A stretch of 64,000 bases of DNA. It comes from Rhizobium cauense (lineage in GTDB: Bacteria; Pseudomonadota; Alphaproteobacteria; Rhizobiales; Rhizobiaceae). The notes beneath the pieces were generated by a model. That model had not been told where the DNA came from and did no database searches. It saw nothing but the letters and a program-made list of their open reading frames with translations. Shown piece after piece: positions 8,937 through 17,568 of the stretch (positions are counted from its first letter, which is position 1; every line of letters starts with the position of its first letter). Both the position numbers and the translations under genes were made by a program. The DNA is taken from assembly GCF_019511525.1 (NCBI RefSeq), contig NZ_JAEUAT010000013.1, forward strand, positions 112,501-176,500, read 5' to 3'.

Positions 8937-9848
8937 TCAAGCCGAGCTACCGTCCCGGTGATGAACGTCAACATGCGTCAGCTTATCCGGATTTTTGACC
9001 ATATAGATTGCAAAGATCTTGTCGTCGCGGATGCCGAGAGCTGTTGTTTGCAACACACCCTTTGAATCAAGGCTCACATAGCCCGCTAAGCCGTTAATGA
9101 TAGCGGTTCGCAGCAAGGTGGGCGGAGTCATGGACTTCCGGTGAGCGGAAACGAAGAGTCGAACTGCACGCTCCCGACCCCGAATGACTTCTCGGAACGC
9201 TAGAACCTTGCCGCCGCCGTCGCTATGTATCTCGACATCGCGCGCGAGCAATGCCGAAAGCGCGGTGACATCGCCGTCACGCGACGCAGCAAAGAATGCG
9301 CGAGCAATTCCATCAGCCTCTGTCGCCCCGACGCTGTATCGTGGTCGTGCGTTCTGGACATTCTTGCGTGCACGAGAAGCAAGTTGCCGAACGGCAGCAG
9401 GTTCACGATCAAGCACCGCCGCGACCTCGGTCAGCGCTACGTCGAACACGTCGTAGAGCAGGAAGGCAGCCCGTTCTAGCGGCGAAAGCCGCTCCAACGC
9501 CAACATCAGCGTCACAGTGACATCGTCAGTGGTGGCTTCGCACGCATCCAGAGACTCGACCAACGGCTCTGGCAGCCAGGGGCCGACATAGATCTCGCGT
9601 TGCACTCGCGCCGACTTCATCCGGTCAAGGCATAATCGGGTGACGATACGGGTGAGATAGGCGGTCGGAGTGCGGACTTCGTCTTTAACGCGCATCCAAC
9701 GCAACCACGCATCCTGCACGACATCTTCCGCCTCGGTGATCGACCCAAGCATCCGGTAGCTCAGACGCAGCAAGCGTTTGCGCTCCCGGGTGAATTCCAC
9801 AATCCTTTGGTCGCTAAGCGACGCATCAGCGCTCGCTTCATCGGTCAT
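8937..9848 (-). CDS. ECF41-family RNA polymerase sigma factor with SnoaL-like C-terminal domain
   Basis: A 303-residue protein. Sigma region 2 covers about residues 15-85 (YRMLGSITEAEDVVQDAWLRW) and region 4 about 110-165 (LSPLERAAFLLYDVF). An NTF2/SnoaL-like domain follows. All three hallmark motifs of ECF41 are present: WLPEP (91-95), DGGGK (210-214) and NPDKL (286-290). In this family the C-terminal extension replaces an anti-sigma factor and tunes activity. The ATG at 9848 follows AGGAGG with short spacing. The gene is divergent from a carboxymuconolactone decarboxylase gene, the usual ECF41 target class, and both face ECF41-type promoters. Confidence 0.93.
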   Translation of the reverse strand: MTDEASADASLSDQRIVEFTRERKRLLRLSYRMLGSITEAEDVVQDAWLRWMRVKDEVRTPTAYLTRIVTRLCLDRMKSARVQREIYVGPWLPEPLVESLDACEATTDDVTVTLMLALERLSPLERAAFLLYDVFDVALTEVAAVLDREPAAVRQLASRARKNVQNARPRYSVGATEADGIARAFFAASRDGDVTALSALLARDVEIHSDGGGKVLAFREVIRGRERAVRLFVSAHRKSMTPPTLLRTAIINGLAGYVSLDSKGVLQTTALGIRDDKIFAIYMVKNPDKLTHVDVHHRDGSSA

Positions 9849-9939
9849 CGCCTCCTCGCGGATGTTATGAGTTCGGTCCGTTTCGTTCCTGCCGTGATGC
9901 CACATGCCACCTTCCTCGCACTCGATCGCTTGGCTCGTG

Positions 9940-9966
9940 GACGAGCGAGTTCGCGCAAGTGTGACA
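9940..9966 (-). promoter_or_regulatory. ECF41-type promoter of the sigma factor gene
   Basis: On the minus strand TGTCACA (9966-9960) is followed after exactly 16 nt by CGTC (9943-9940), matching the published ECF41 consensus as I recall it. It predicts autoregulation of the sigma gene with a leader of roughly 85 nt. Confidence 0.75.
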
Positions 9967-9998
9967 TGGCCCCTGCCAAAAATAAAATCGGGTCGAGA

Positions 9999-10025
9999 TG
10001 TCACTTCTCCAATTGACGCGTCGTC
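9999..10025 (+). promoter_or_regulatory. ECF41-type promoter of the decarboxylase gene
   Basis: TGTCACT (9999-10005), 16 nt, then CGTC (10022-10025). This is the same element and spacing as on the opposite strand 33 nt away, and it points at the carboxymuconolactone decarboxylase gene that begins at 10069. Confidence 0.75.
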
Positions 10026-10068
10026 AACCGAGCAGCGCCGGCTGTAGGCGCAATTCAAGGAGACCATC

Positions 10069-10524
10069 ATGAATGAGATCACGCGCCTCAACTGGCACGA
10101 GGTAGCACCCGCTGGAGCCAAGGCCCTGTTCGGCGTCCATCACTACGTGACACACAACACGAATCTGCCTGAGGAACTTATCCATCTAGTATTCCTGCGC
10201 GTATCGCAGATTAACGGCTGCGCACATTGTATCGACCTGCACACCCGCGATCTATTGAAGACCATGGCGGCCGACAAGGTCACTCTGGTCCCAGTGTGGG
10301 AAGAGGTGCCGCACCTATTCTCCGAACAGTACCGCGCGGCGCTGGCCTGGGCCGAGGAGGTGACGCTTGTCAGCGAAACGCATGCTTCTGACCAAGCCTA
10401 TGCTGCAGTTTCGGCAGTTTTCGAGCCCAGAGATTTGGTAGATCTTACAATCACGATCGCAGCTATGAATGCCTTCAACCGTCTAGGCGCCCCATTTCGG
10501 CTGCCGGTAAAGGCGCAGCCCTGA
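10069..10524 (+). CDS. Carboxymuconolactone decarboxylase / AhpD-like protein
   Basis: A 151-residue helical protein of the CMD/AhpD family. The redox signature is intact: INGCAHCIDLHTRDL at about residues 49-63, with the CxxC pair and the following His that make an alkylhydroperoxidase-type active site. The ATG at 10069 follows AAGGAGA. The family includes peroxidases and ring-opening decarboxylases; the CxxC and the sigma-factor context favour a peroxidase or antioxidant role. Expression is predicted to depend on the neighbouring ECF41 factor. A strong hairpin follows the gene. Confidence 0.88.
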   Translation: MNEITRLNWHEVAPAGAKALFGVHHYVTHNTNLPEELIHLVFLRVSQINGCAHCIDLHTRDLLKTMAADKVTLVPVWEEVPHLFSEQYRAALAWAEEVTLVSETHASDQAYAAVSAVFEPRDLVDLTITIAAMNAFNRLGAPFRLPVKAQP

Positions 10525-10532
10525 AGATGCGC

Positions 10533-10562
10533 GGGCGCCGTTGCGTAGCCACGACGGCGCCC
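10533..10562 (+). terminator. Terminator-like hairpin after the decarboxylase gene
   Basis: A 9-bp G+C-rich stem (GGGCGCCGT / ACGGCGCCC) with a 12-nt loop begins 9 nt after the stop codon. There is no clear U-tract, so it may act with help or only stabilise the transcript. Confidence 0.5.
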
Positions 10563-10646
10563 CTCGCTTGTATATCGGCTGCTTACAGGCCCCGCTTGCT
10601 CGCCCGCAGATGACCTCAGTCGGATGATGCCAGCGATCGATTGCCA

Positions 10647-11681
10647 TCAAGTTGAAAGAGGGACGTAAGGAAAATTCTTTGATGGCCCTGGGATGACTGT
10701 CTCCTTTCCTATGCCTAGGCGAATTGGAGTATTGGCGGCGATCGAGAACATCACGTCGGCGACGTTATCCGTCAAAGATCGCCCGTTCCAATCCGAGAAC
10801 CCAAAAATTGCTGGGGTTCCCAGCGTGTACGGCAAGATATTTGGAAACAGTCGACGAGCAAGTCGCTCGGCGTAAGCTCTAGGATCCTCTGCGGTTCCGT
10901 AGGCGCCGACTACGCCCGACACCGCCTTGATCACGGACTCTCCGTGCATTGCGAAGTCATCAGTAGGTATTCCAGCGTTCAAGCGGTTGCCTAAATCCCC
11001 GTTGAACTGCGTAAACAGCGGATGGATCATCGGTAGCCCGATGCGGTTGACGGAACGCCAGCCACCTGCGTCCGTTGCGAGTGTCGAAACCGCCCAGATG
11101 CCGAGGCGGCTACTAACGCCTTCTTGCGAGCGAAACTCGCCGTCCGGCACTTCCAGAACGATTGAATAGACCGTGTGTCCCGCAAAGAGGTTTCTCGCAG
11201 TCTTCGACGACCAATTCTTCAAGTCGACCGCGGTGCCATCCTCGAACGCATGGCCAACAGCATGGAGGACATCGGGATCAATCCAAAACGGATCCCCTGC
11301 CTTGCCAGCCCAGATCCTCAGTTTGTCAGGCGCTTTGACCTCCTCGCCCGTCTTACCTTCGAGGACGAGGTCTCCTATCTCGTTTGGATCAGCGGCTGCC
11401 CCTCCGGCAATCCGTCGCAAGACAAACCCCTGTTCTCCCTGCTCGTTTCGATCACCAAACGTCAACCGATACGTAATGTCCTCGACTGCGTCGTTGTTGA
11501 GATCGATCTTGATCTCGTACATCCCCTCAGGATGGAAGCCCGGGCTTGGTATGGGGCCGAAGATTGAATGACAGACGTTGATCGCGAAAACCGTGCCGAC
11601 CTCACCTCGGAAAACGTAAAGGTCGGTGATGTCGAGCCGAATGTCTTGCCTGGCCAACGGTGAGTCCAGATGATGGGACAA
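10647..11681 (-). CDS. DUF4331 family protein
   Basis: A 344-residue protein starting MSHHLDSPLARQDIRLDITDLYVF, the typical DUF4331 beginning, and retaining conserved blocks through to the C-terminal GFSDWNGRSLTDNVADVMF. The start is a TTG at 11681, 7 nt after GGAGG; the conserved N terminus begins exactly there. Members are predicted beta-rich proteins, sometimes exported, but I see no signal peptide in this one. Biochemical role unknown. It lies downstream of the hupE-DUF2945-DUF488 operon on the same strand, about 130 nt away. Confidence 0.85.
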   Translation of the reverse strand: MSHHLDSPLARQDIRLDITDLYVFRGEVGTVFAINVCHSIFGPIPSPGFHPEGMYEIKIDLNNDAVEDITYRLTFGDRNEQGEQGFVLRRIAGGAAADPNEIGDLVLEGKTGEEVKAPDKLRIWAGKAGDPFWIDPDVLHAVGHAFEDGTAVDLKNWSSKTARNLFAGHTVYSIVLEVPDGEFRSQEGVSSRLGIWAVSTLATDAGGWRSVNRIGLPMIHPLFTQFNGDLGNRLNAGIPTDDFAMHGESVIKAVSGVVGAYGTAEDPRAYAERLARRLFPNILPYTLGTPAIFGFSDWNGRSLTDNVADVMFSIAANTPIRLGIGKETVIPGPSKNFPYVPLST

Positions 11682-11815
11682 AGGAGGTCCTCCTGTTCAT
11701 TGAGTAAGTCGAGAAGATCACTTGTGATGGCGGGCTCGGGCTGGCAAAGCACGCTCTTCAACGCCAATCTATCGACGCATCTTCGCGAGTAATATTGTCC
11801 GTCAGCTCAGAGAGC

Positions 11816-12388
11816 TTACACGTTCGGACAATTGGAGCAGCCACACCCGTACCCGCCCGCGGTTTCAGCCGGGTAGCGCACCCTATTCTCACTGGTCATG
11901 ACGGCTCCAGGGGTGACGGCGCCGGAAATCGTTCGGCCAGGTGCCATCAGGTGATCGACATCAAATCCTCGAAGAAGCAGGTAGTCGGCTATGATGCGCC
12001 GATGACATCGCCACCACGCCGCTTCTGAGCACATCATGGCGACACGTGACGATGTGCCAATTGCAATGAGCCGCGATATGGCCATCTGAAACCTATCGGA
12101 CAGGGCGTAGTCGGCATAATTGTGAAAACTCGCGTTGCGCCACAGTGCGTTGAGGTTGCAGGGCACACCGCTCTGGCGACGACGGCGTCCACCAAGATCG
12201 CTCCAGTGCTCGTACCCTATGCCGTGAATGTCAAGGCTGGCTGGCAATGTTTCGATGTTGAACGCGGGGTGCGTACGGGATCGCGGAAATGCTCTTACAT
12301 CGACGATCAAGTCGATTGCGGCTGGCGCAAGCACCTCGATGAACTCGTCCAGAGAGCGGGTGGAGTGACCTATGGTGAAGAACGGCAC
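11816..12388 (-). CDS. DUF488 family protein
   Basis: A 190-residue DUF488 protein. Diagnostic blocks are FFTIGHSTRSLDEF at the N terminus, LIVDVRAFPRSRTHPAF, and the cysteine motif MMCSEAAWWRCHRRIIADYLL around residue 120. Near the C terminus there is a GCGCSNC cluster that could bind metal. I prefer the GTG at 12388, 5 nt after AAGGAG, over the GTG two codons upstream that overlaps the previous stop. It is the last gene of a hupE-DUF2945-DUF488 operon. Function of the family is not established. Confidence 0.8.
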   Translation of the reverse strand: MPFFTIGHSTRSLDEFIEVLAPAAIDLIVDVRAFPRSRTHPAFNIETLPASLDIHGIGYEHWSDLGGRRRRQSGVPCNLNALWRNASFHNYADYALSDRFQMAISRLIAIGTSSRVAMMCSEAAWWRCHRRIIADYLLLRGFDVDHLMAPGRTISGAVTPGAVMTSENRVRYPAETAGGYGCGCSNCPNV

Positions 12389-12390
12389 TG

Positions 12391-12600
12391 TCACTCCTTC
12401 GCGGACAGTGCGCTCTCCTTGTGAGCGGCTATATGATCGCTGCGGTCGCTCTTGATCTCATACTGGGGCGCGTCGACCGACGCGCGATGCTTGTACCCTT
12501 TGAAGACGAAGTCCGCGACATGGATCCGTATGACCCTGCCGCTGACAAGACCGGCCTCCGAATTCCATTTGACCAGATCGCCGATCCTGTACTTCGGCAT
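12391..12600 (-). CDS. DUF2945 / Tudor-like small protein
   Basis: A 69-residue basic protein starting MPKYRIGDLVKWNSEAGLVSGRVIRIH. It has an SH3/Tudor-like beta-barrel pattern seen in DUF2945 (hypervirulence-associated protein) sequences. The ATG at 12600 follows AAGGAG with 10 nt spacing. It ends next to the DUF488 start, so the two are likely translationally coupled, and it begins 25 nt after hupE. No catalytic residues are visible; a ligand-binding role is a guess. Confidence 0.7.
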   Translation of the reverse strand: MPKYRIGDLVKWNSEAGLVSGRVIRIHVADFVFKGYKHRASVDAPQYEIKSDRSDHIAAHKESALSAKE

Positions 12601-12625
12601 CGTTGGAACTCCTTTGACGCGGCTG

Positions 12626-13219
12626 CTAGAGAAGCCCGGCAAACATGGCAGCTCCTGCGCAAGCCGCCACGCTCCCGCAGGCTTGGGCGATACTTCGCCC
12701 GTGAAGCACTCTTTCCATCGCCGCGCCGAACGCCATCCCGGTCGCGTGTAGAACCGCCGTCGCTAATACGAAACCTAGAGCATAGGTTCCGCCGTCTACG
12801 TACCCCGGTGCCTCAGCCCCGTTAGCGTAGCCGTGCAGCACGGCGAATGTAGCCACCAATCCGGAGACCAGCCAGATGGGTGGCCTGGACGCGAAAGCCA
12901 CTACAGTCCCAATCGCGACGACGGACAGTGCGAGCACCTCTTCGGTGAACGACACCGTCACCCCCAGGAAACCCAGCATTCCTCCACCAACCATCGACAA
13001 CACGAATATCGCTGGAAGGAGCAAGGTCGCCGTCCCCTGCCGTTGATAGACGTAGAGCCCGAGCATGATCATGGCGAGCGCATGATCCAATCCAAGAAGC
13101 GGGTGTGCGAACCCGTGACTAAAACCACTAGCGTCATCGACGCCTGTATGAGCGAAAGCGACCGTGGACGAACAGATGAGGAGGACGAGCATTCCAACCG
13201 GTCTTGCGAATCTGGACAT
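12626..13219 (-). CDS. HupE/UreJ family membrane protein
   Basis: A 197-residue membrane protein with a signal-like first segment and about six transmembrane helices. The family motif HPLLGLDHALAM lies near residue 38; its histidines and aspartate are the presumed metal-binding path in HupE/UreJ nickel permeases. A second conserved His-containing segment is FAVLHGYANGAE. The ATG at 13219 is chosen because AAAGGA lies 7 nt upstream; a further ATG at 13240 lacks a site. No hydrogenase or urease genes are in the window, so the substrate (nickel or cobalt) is inferred from family only. First gene of a three-gene operon. Confidence 0.82.
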   Translation of the reverse strand: MSRFARPVGMLVLLICSSTVAFAHTGVDDASGFSHGFAHPLLGLDHALAMIMLGLYVYQRQGTATLLLPAIFVLSMVGGGMLGFLGVTVSFTEEVLALSVVAIGTVVAFASRPPIWLVSGLVATFAVLHGYANGAEAPGYVDGGTYALGFVLATAVLHATGMAFGAAMERVLHGRSIAQACGSVAACAGAAMFAGLL

Positions 13220-13462
13220 GAGCTTATCCTTTAAATTCATCGGGATTGTTTGGCGGCGGACCCGACCCAATCAGATCGTAGGACGCCGGGGCGAGAAGCA
13301 CTACTCGCTCAAGGACTCATGCTTGGCTCACTAAAGTGTAGTTATAAGCCGCTCGAGAAGCTGCTAGATTCGGAGCATTCAAGACAACAGCCACGGTGGA
13401 AGTCTCGTCTCCCAACGAGCGGTGAAGTCGCGCGCGGTGAAACCTGGAAAGGACGTCACAAC

Positions 13463-13627
13463 ATGCTCAAGCCAAAAAGATCCATAATCGCGATCATTCT
13501 CGTTGCCCTCGCGTCGTCGTGCACGTCGACGGACAGTATGAATGGAGGCCAGTCCTTGGACCGTCCGGCGAACATCGCCTGTACCGATGGCTTCCGGCCC
13601 AGCCACGGCCGACCATGCAGCTATTGA
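13463..13627 (+). CDS. Small predicted lipoprotein
   Basis: A 54-residue protein: basic N terminus, hydrophobic stretch and lipobox-like ASSC with Cys20, then a short polar tail ending in HGRPCSY. AAAGGA lies about 11 nt before the ATG at 13463. No family recognised. Its 3' part overlaps a second frame that starts near 13587. Confidence 0.55.
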   Translation: MLKPKRSIIAIILVALASSCTSTDSMNGGQSLDRPANIACTDGFRPSHGRPCSY

Positions 13628-13970
13628 CGAGCAATGGCCCGCACATAAGATCGAACTGCCTACGGGCGCAGCCGGGGGAGGACTTACCCAGGTCTTCAGC
13701 TCACGCTATATACTGAGGCCGATGGGACACGACCCTGCAAAGGCATTCCGCTACGGTGTGGCATCGCTACTGATGCGACGCCCGCACCTTCGTTGCCATG
13801 CGAAAATCGCCCACTGGTGGAGCGAGGAGTTCGTAGACTACGCCGTGGCCATCCGCGCCAGAGACAGGTTCAGCGCAGACAGCGATGATAGGCTGAGGGA
13901 GTACGAGACGCTCTGCTATGAGCTTGAGGACGAACTCGAGGGCTATCTCACAGGCGGAGAACAGCACTAA
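13587..13970 (+). CDS. Hypothetical protein, start uncertain
   Basis: A cytoplasmic protein of 127 residues if it starts at the ATG at 13587, or 82 if it starts at 13722, where GAGG lies 3 nt upstream. The last 80 residues are the convincing part: KIAHWWSEEFVDYAVAIRARDRF followed by an acidic helix rich in Glu. Neither start has a good ribosome site, and the longer version overlaps the small lipoprotein. Family not recognised. Confidence 0.4.
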   Translation: MASGPATADHAAIDEQWPAHKIELPTGAAGGGLTQVFSSRYILRPMGHDPAKAFRYGVASLLMRRPHLRCHAKIAHWWSEEFVDYAVAIRARDRFSADSDDRLREYETLCYELEDELEGYLTGGEQH

Positions 13971-13983
13971 AATCAACACTGCG

Positions 13984-14016
13984 ACGGCCCGGAGCACCCG
14001 TACTCCATAGGGCCGT
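13984..14016. terminator. Bidirectional terminator-like hairpin
   Basis: Arms ACGGCCC and GGGCCGT enclose a second small stem GGAG/CTCC. It stands between two convergent genes (stops at 13970 and 14030), with TTTC on the plus side. Confidence 0.55.
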
Positions 14017-14029
14017 TTCACTTGTTCGG

Positions 14030-16300
14030 TCATTTTTGTGTGCGGCGCGTGAAGCCTATCTCGGTCATTTGAGGATCTTCCTGTCGCAGCGTACGGACCA
14101 TCTGCTCGTACTCTCGTTCCATTTCAGGTGTTACTGAGGGACGGACTTCGGTCAGCGCTCTTGAGAAATCTTCCGCAGTGACCAAGTCCGCGTCGATGGA
14201 TTTCCGCAAGGCCATCAAGCCGGCGCGCCTCGACAGGTCTTCAAGATCTGCGCCCGTGAACCGCTCGGTCTGCTCGGCCAGTAGATCAAGATCCACGTCG
14301 TCAGCCAGAGGCATCTTCTTGGTGTGTATGCCGAGTATCTTTCGCCTGCCCTTTGCGTCGGGCACTGGGACATAGACAAGTTCATCAAAGCGACCCGGTC
14401 GCAGCAAGGCCGGGTCGAGGAGGTTCGGCCTATTGGTGGCCGCAATCACCACGACGCCATGCATCTCCTCCAAGCCGTCCATCTCGGCCAGAAGCGTGTT
14501 GACCACCCGCTCCGTGACCGCGGGTTCTCCAAGGCCACCTCCCCTTGCTGGGGCCAGAGCGTCGATCTCATCGATGAAGATCACTGTTGGTGCAACCTGC
14601 CTCGCACGCTCGAAAAGACGCGCCACCTGCTGTTCCGACTCCCCGTACCATTTGGACAACAGGTCCGACGACTTCGTTGCGACGAAATTCGCCTCCGCCT
14701 CGCGGGCCACCGCCTTTGCGAGCAGCGTCTTACCGGTGCCGGGCGGACCAAACAGAAGAAAACCTTTCGCTGGTCTGATGCCAAGGCGCTTGAAGGATTC
14801 GGGTGATCGCAGAGGAAGCTCCACCCCTTCCCGCAGTTTCAGTTGCGCGTCATCCAAACCGCCGACATCGTCCCATCTAACGTTCGGCGCCTGGATCATG
14901 ATCTCCCGGAGCGCAGACGGCTGGATACGTCGGAGGGCGGAAAGGAAATCCTCGTGCGAAACCGTCAAGTCGTCCAACACATCCGGCGGAATTCCCTCTC
15001 GTAAATTGATAGAAGGCAAGATCCGCCGGAGCGCGTCCATTGCGGCCTCGCGCACAAGCGCCCCGAGATCTGCTCCCACAAAGCCGTAGGTCGTCCGGGC
15101 GATCTCGTCGAGATCCATGCCGTCTGCCAGCGGCATGCCGCGCGTGTGGATCGCCAGCACCTCCCGGCGCCCAGCCTGGTCCGGAACTCCGATCACAATC
15201 TCGCGGTCGAAGCGACCAGGGCGGCGTAGAGCTTCGTCGATGGAATCTCGCCGGTTCGTGGCACCTATGACCACCACGTTCTGCCTAGGCTCCAGCCCGT
15301 CCATGAGCGTCAGAAGCTGCGCCACTATACGTCGTTCCACTTCTCCGGTTACGTCTTCCCGTTTTGGAGCGATTGAGTCGATCTCGTCGATGAAGATGAT
15401 GGAGGGAGAGTTCTGTGACGCGTCTTGAAACACCTGCCTCAGACGCTCTTCGGACTCGCCGTACCGACTTCCCATGATCTCGGGACCCGCGATGTGGAAG
15501 AACTGCGCCTCGGTCTCGTTCGCAACCGCTCTTGCGATTAGCGTCTTGCCTGTCCCGGGCGGACCGTAAAGAAGGACGCCCTTTGGAGGATCGATACCGA
15601 GACGCTGGAACAGCTCCGGGTGACGGAGCGGAAGTTCCACCATCTCCCGAACCTGATCGACTGTCGATCCGAGTCCTCCGATGTCGTCGTAGGTGACGTC
15701 CGCTCGGCGGGGGGTTGTCGGCTCTTCGAACTGTGGCCGCAGTTCCACTCTTGTATCCTCCGTCATCTGCACGATTCCGCGAGGTGTCGTCGAGACGACT
15801 ACAAGCCTAATTTCCTGAAGGCCGTATGCAGGCATTTCAAAAAAACCTCGCGTGAGACTGTCGGAGGAAGCCGCTCGTCCGATTCGCTGCTGGACCGAAG
15901 TGGAGATTACGTCTCCTGCGACCATGGGCCGATGAAGAAAAGTCCGTTGTAGGGCCTCGCCCGATCCCTGAAGGACAAGGTTCTTTTGCGCAGGGGCAAG
16001 GACAATCTTCGTCGCCCGCTTGGCATCTGACTTCCTGACCTCCACATGGTCGCCGCTGGAGGTCCCCGCGTTTATGCGTTGCAGCCCGTCGAGCCGGATG
16101 ATGTCCAGGCCTTCGTCTTCAGGATAAGGACGCATCGCGATCGCCGCCGTGTGTCGCTTTCCCGCAAGCTCGATCACGTCACCCTCTGAGACACCGATCT
16201 TCGCCATGGAATCCTCTGTCAGGCGGGCGATGCTGGCTCCTGAATCCTGAGGTCTTGTGTTCGCAACCTGGAGCTGGATGACGCGGTCGTTCGACGACAT
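14030..16300 (-). CDS. CDC48/VCP-type AAA+ ATPase
   Basis: A 756-residue homologue of archaeal VAT and eukaryotic p97. Residues 1-190 form the N domain (double-psi barrel plus second subdomain). AAA module 1 has GPPGTGKT at 246-253 and DEID at 305-308. AAA module 2 has GPPGTGKT at 518-525 and DEID at 577-580. Both retain the sensor ATNR and the PGRFD arginine finger, so both rings should be active. The family unfolds protein substrates for degradation or remodelling. The ATG at 16300 follows AAAGGA at 7 nt; the open frame further upstream overlaps the hdeD-like gene and is not coding. No bacterial cofactor gene is evident nearby. Confidence 0.93.
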   Translation of the reverse strand: MSSNDRVIQLQVANTRPQDSGASIARLTEDSMAKIGVSEGDVIELAGKRHTAAIAMRPYPEDEGLDIIRLDGLQRINAGTSSGDHVEVRKSDAKRATKIVLAPAQKNLVLQGSGEALQRTFLHRPMVAGDVISTSVQQRIGRAASSDSLTRGFFEMPAYGLQEIRLVVVSTTPRGIVQMTEDTRVELRPQFEEPTTPRRADVTYDDIGGLGSTVDQVREMVELPLRHPELFQRLGIDPPKGVLLYGPPGTGKTLIARAVANETEAQFFHIAGPEIMGSRYGESEERLRQVFQDASQNSPSIIFIDEIDSIAPKREDVTGEVERRIVAQLLTLMDGLEPRQNVVVIGATNRRDSIDEALRRPGRFDREIVIGVPDQAGRREVLAIHTRGMPLADGMDLDEIARTTYGFVGADLGALVREAAMDALRRILPSINLREGIPPDVLDDLTVSHEDFLSALRRIQPSALREIMIQAPNVRWDDVGGLDDAQLKLREGVELPLRSPESFKRLGIRPAKGFLLFGPPGTGKTLLAKAVAREAEANFVATKSSDLLSKWYGESEQQVARLFERARQVAPTVIFIDEIDALAPARGGGLGEPAVTERVVNTLLAEMDGLEEMHGVVVIAATNRPNLLDPALLRPGRFDELVYVPVPDAKGRRKILGIHTKKMPLADDVDLDLLAEQTERFTGADLEDLSRRAGLMALRKSIDADLVTAEDFSRALTEVRPSVTPEMEREYEQMVRTLRQEDPQMTEIGFTRRTQK

Positions 16301-16341
16301 TGCGATTCCTTTCGTGATCGGCTCGGAGTACTGCAAGGTCA

Positions 16342-16932
16342 CTATGCGTGACTGGGCGCACCGCGTGAGGCTCGCCGCCGGGCGCGAAGAGCCAGCCCGA
16401 AGGCGATGAACCCCCATCCTTGGAAAATAAGATCGACGGTCAGCAACCCCCCAAGGAACCAAAGCCCAACGAGGGGCTGCGACAAGATGAAGGCCCCAAC
16501 AAAAAATGTTAGGCAGCCGCTTGCGGCGATCCACCCCCAGCCCCTTCTTGTCCGGTCGAGTAGGCCGGAAATCCCGCGGAAGACGCCGGATGCGACTAGC
16601 AGTGCGCCAATCCCGATAGTGATGCCAAGGGCCGAAAAGACCGGGTCGTACACTGCAAGGCCCCCGGCCGCGCCATAGAAGATGCCAGTCAGGAGATAAA
16701 GGGCCCGGCGCTTCCAATCACGCGACGTGAAAGCATGGACAATCTGCATGACGGCACCCAATAGCATCATGGCTGCGATGTAGAATACTGAAGCGAGGGT
16801 GGACGCGAACAGATTGGCGCTAGCGATGCCGCCTGCGATCAACATGCCGACCCCAAGGGCCGCGAACCAGCCCCATTGCTTTTCGACGTGCGCAGTGGAC
16901 AGCCCCGTCCGGGGCGCTGAAATGCTGGACAT
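16342..16932 (-). CDS. HdeD family membrane protein (DUF308)
   Basis: A 196-residue protein with six hydrophobic helices arranged as three DUF308 repeats, as in the acid-resistance protein HdeD. The second of two ATGs (16932) is chosen because GGAG lies 8 nt upstream, against 2 nt for the first. It ends 41 nt before the CDC48-type gene on the same strand, so the two are probably co-transcribed, which suggests a shared membrane or protein stress response. Confidence 0.8.
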   Translation of the reverse strand: MSSISAPRTGLSTAHVEKQWGWFAALGVGMLIAGGIASANLFASTLASVFYIAAMMLLGAVMQIVHAFTSRDWKRRALYLLTGIFYGAAGGLAVYDPVFSALGITIGIGALLVASGVFRGISGLLDRTRRGWGWIAASGCLTFFVGAFILSQPLVGLWFLGGLLTVDLIFQGWGFIAFGLALRARRRASRGAPSHA

Positions 16933-17010
16933 GTTCATTTCTCCTTTTGAACCATTTGAACGCTGCGGGAAGTTCAGTGCGCCCGACTTGGGGCCAACAA
17001 AGCCTGGTCG

Positions 17011-17568
17011 CTACCGCACGGCTGCTGCGACGACCTTCGCTATCCAGATTTCGACGGGCACCCCAGCATGACCAGCGAGTTCTCTGACTTGTTCAGCCAA
17101 CGCCGGGTTCAGGGGTACGTCGAATATGACGTCGTCGACACCGTTGTTTGTGAAGACCATTCGGGATGCTTCGGCGGCGAAGTCACGGACGCGGGTGATT
17201 TTTTCCTGGACAGAAAGATCAGTTTCTGCCGCGACCGCGGGGCAATACATCGCGATCAGATGGTTTACCGTATCGTTGGAAGACAGCCCGTGTTCCCTCA
17301 TCAGGGTAATGACGGTCGCAAGTTGCTCCGGCTGCGCCAGGATGGTGCCTTTGGGCAGCAGGCTGTCTATTAGCGCACCAAGCGGCGGCGTTTTGAGATC
17401 GATGATCTCAGGACACTCGAGGGCTGCTGCGCTTGAGACATCCGCCGCCCCTAGCCATAACGCCAATCCGACCGCTAGAGAGCTAGCAACAGCTCCTGTA
17501 CGACCGTGACGAACGAAGACGTTCCGTTGCGTTGGGAGGGTTCTGTCGAAATACTCTGAGCGCAGCAC
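17011..17568 (-). CDS. Exported hypothetical protein
   Basis: A 185-residue protein with an N-terminal signal sequence (hydrophobic stretch SLAVGLALWLGA near residues 30-41, cleavage predicted near SSAAA). The mature part has two cysteines (LECPEI and AMYCPAV) that could form a disulfide, and is otherwise helical. The start is a GTG at 17568 with a weak AGGGA site. No family recognised. It sits directly upstream of the HdeD-like and CDC48-type genes, about 80 nt away on the same strand. Confidence 0.6.
   Translation of the reverse strand: MLRSEYFDRTLPTQRNVFVRHGRTGAVASSLAVGLALWLGAADVSSAAALECPEIIDLKTPPLGALIDSLLPKGTILAQPEQLATVITLMREHGLSSNDTVNHLIAMYCPAVAAETDLSVQEKITRVRDFAAEASRMVFTNNGVDDVIFDVPLNPALAEQVRELAGHAGVPVEIWIAKVVAAAVR

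Noticed and set aside
11462..11767. Minus frame starting upstream of the DUF4331 gene
   Set aside because: It overlaps over 200 bp of the conserved DUF4331 N terminus in another frame and lacks a ribosome site.
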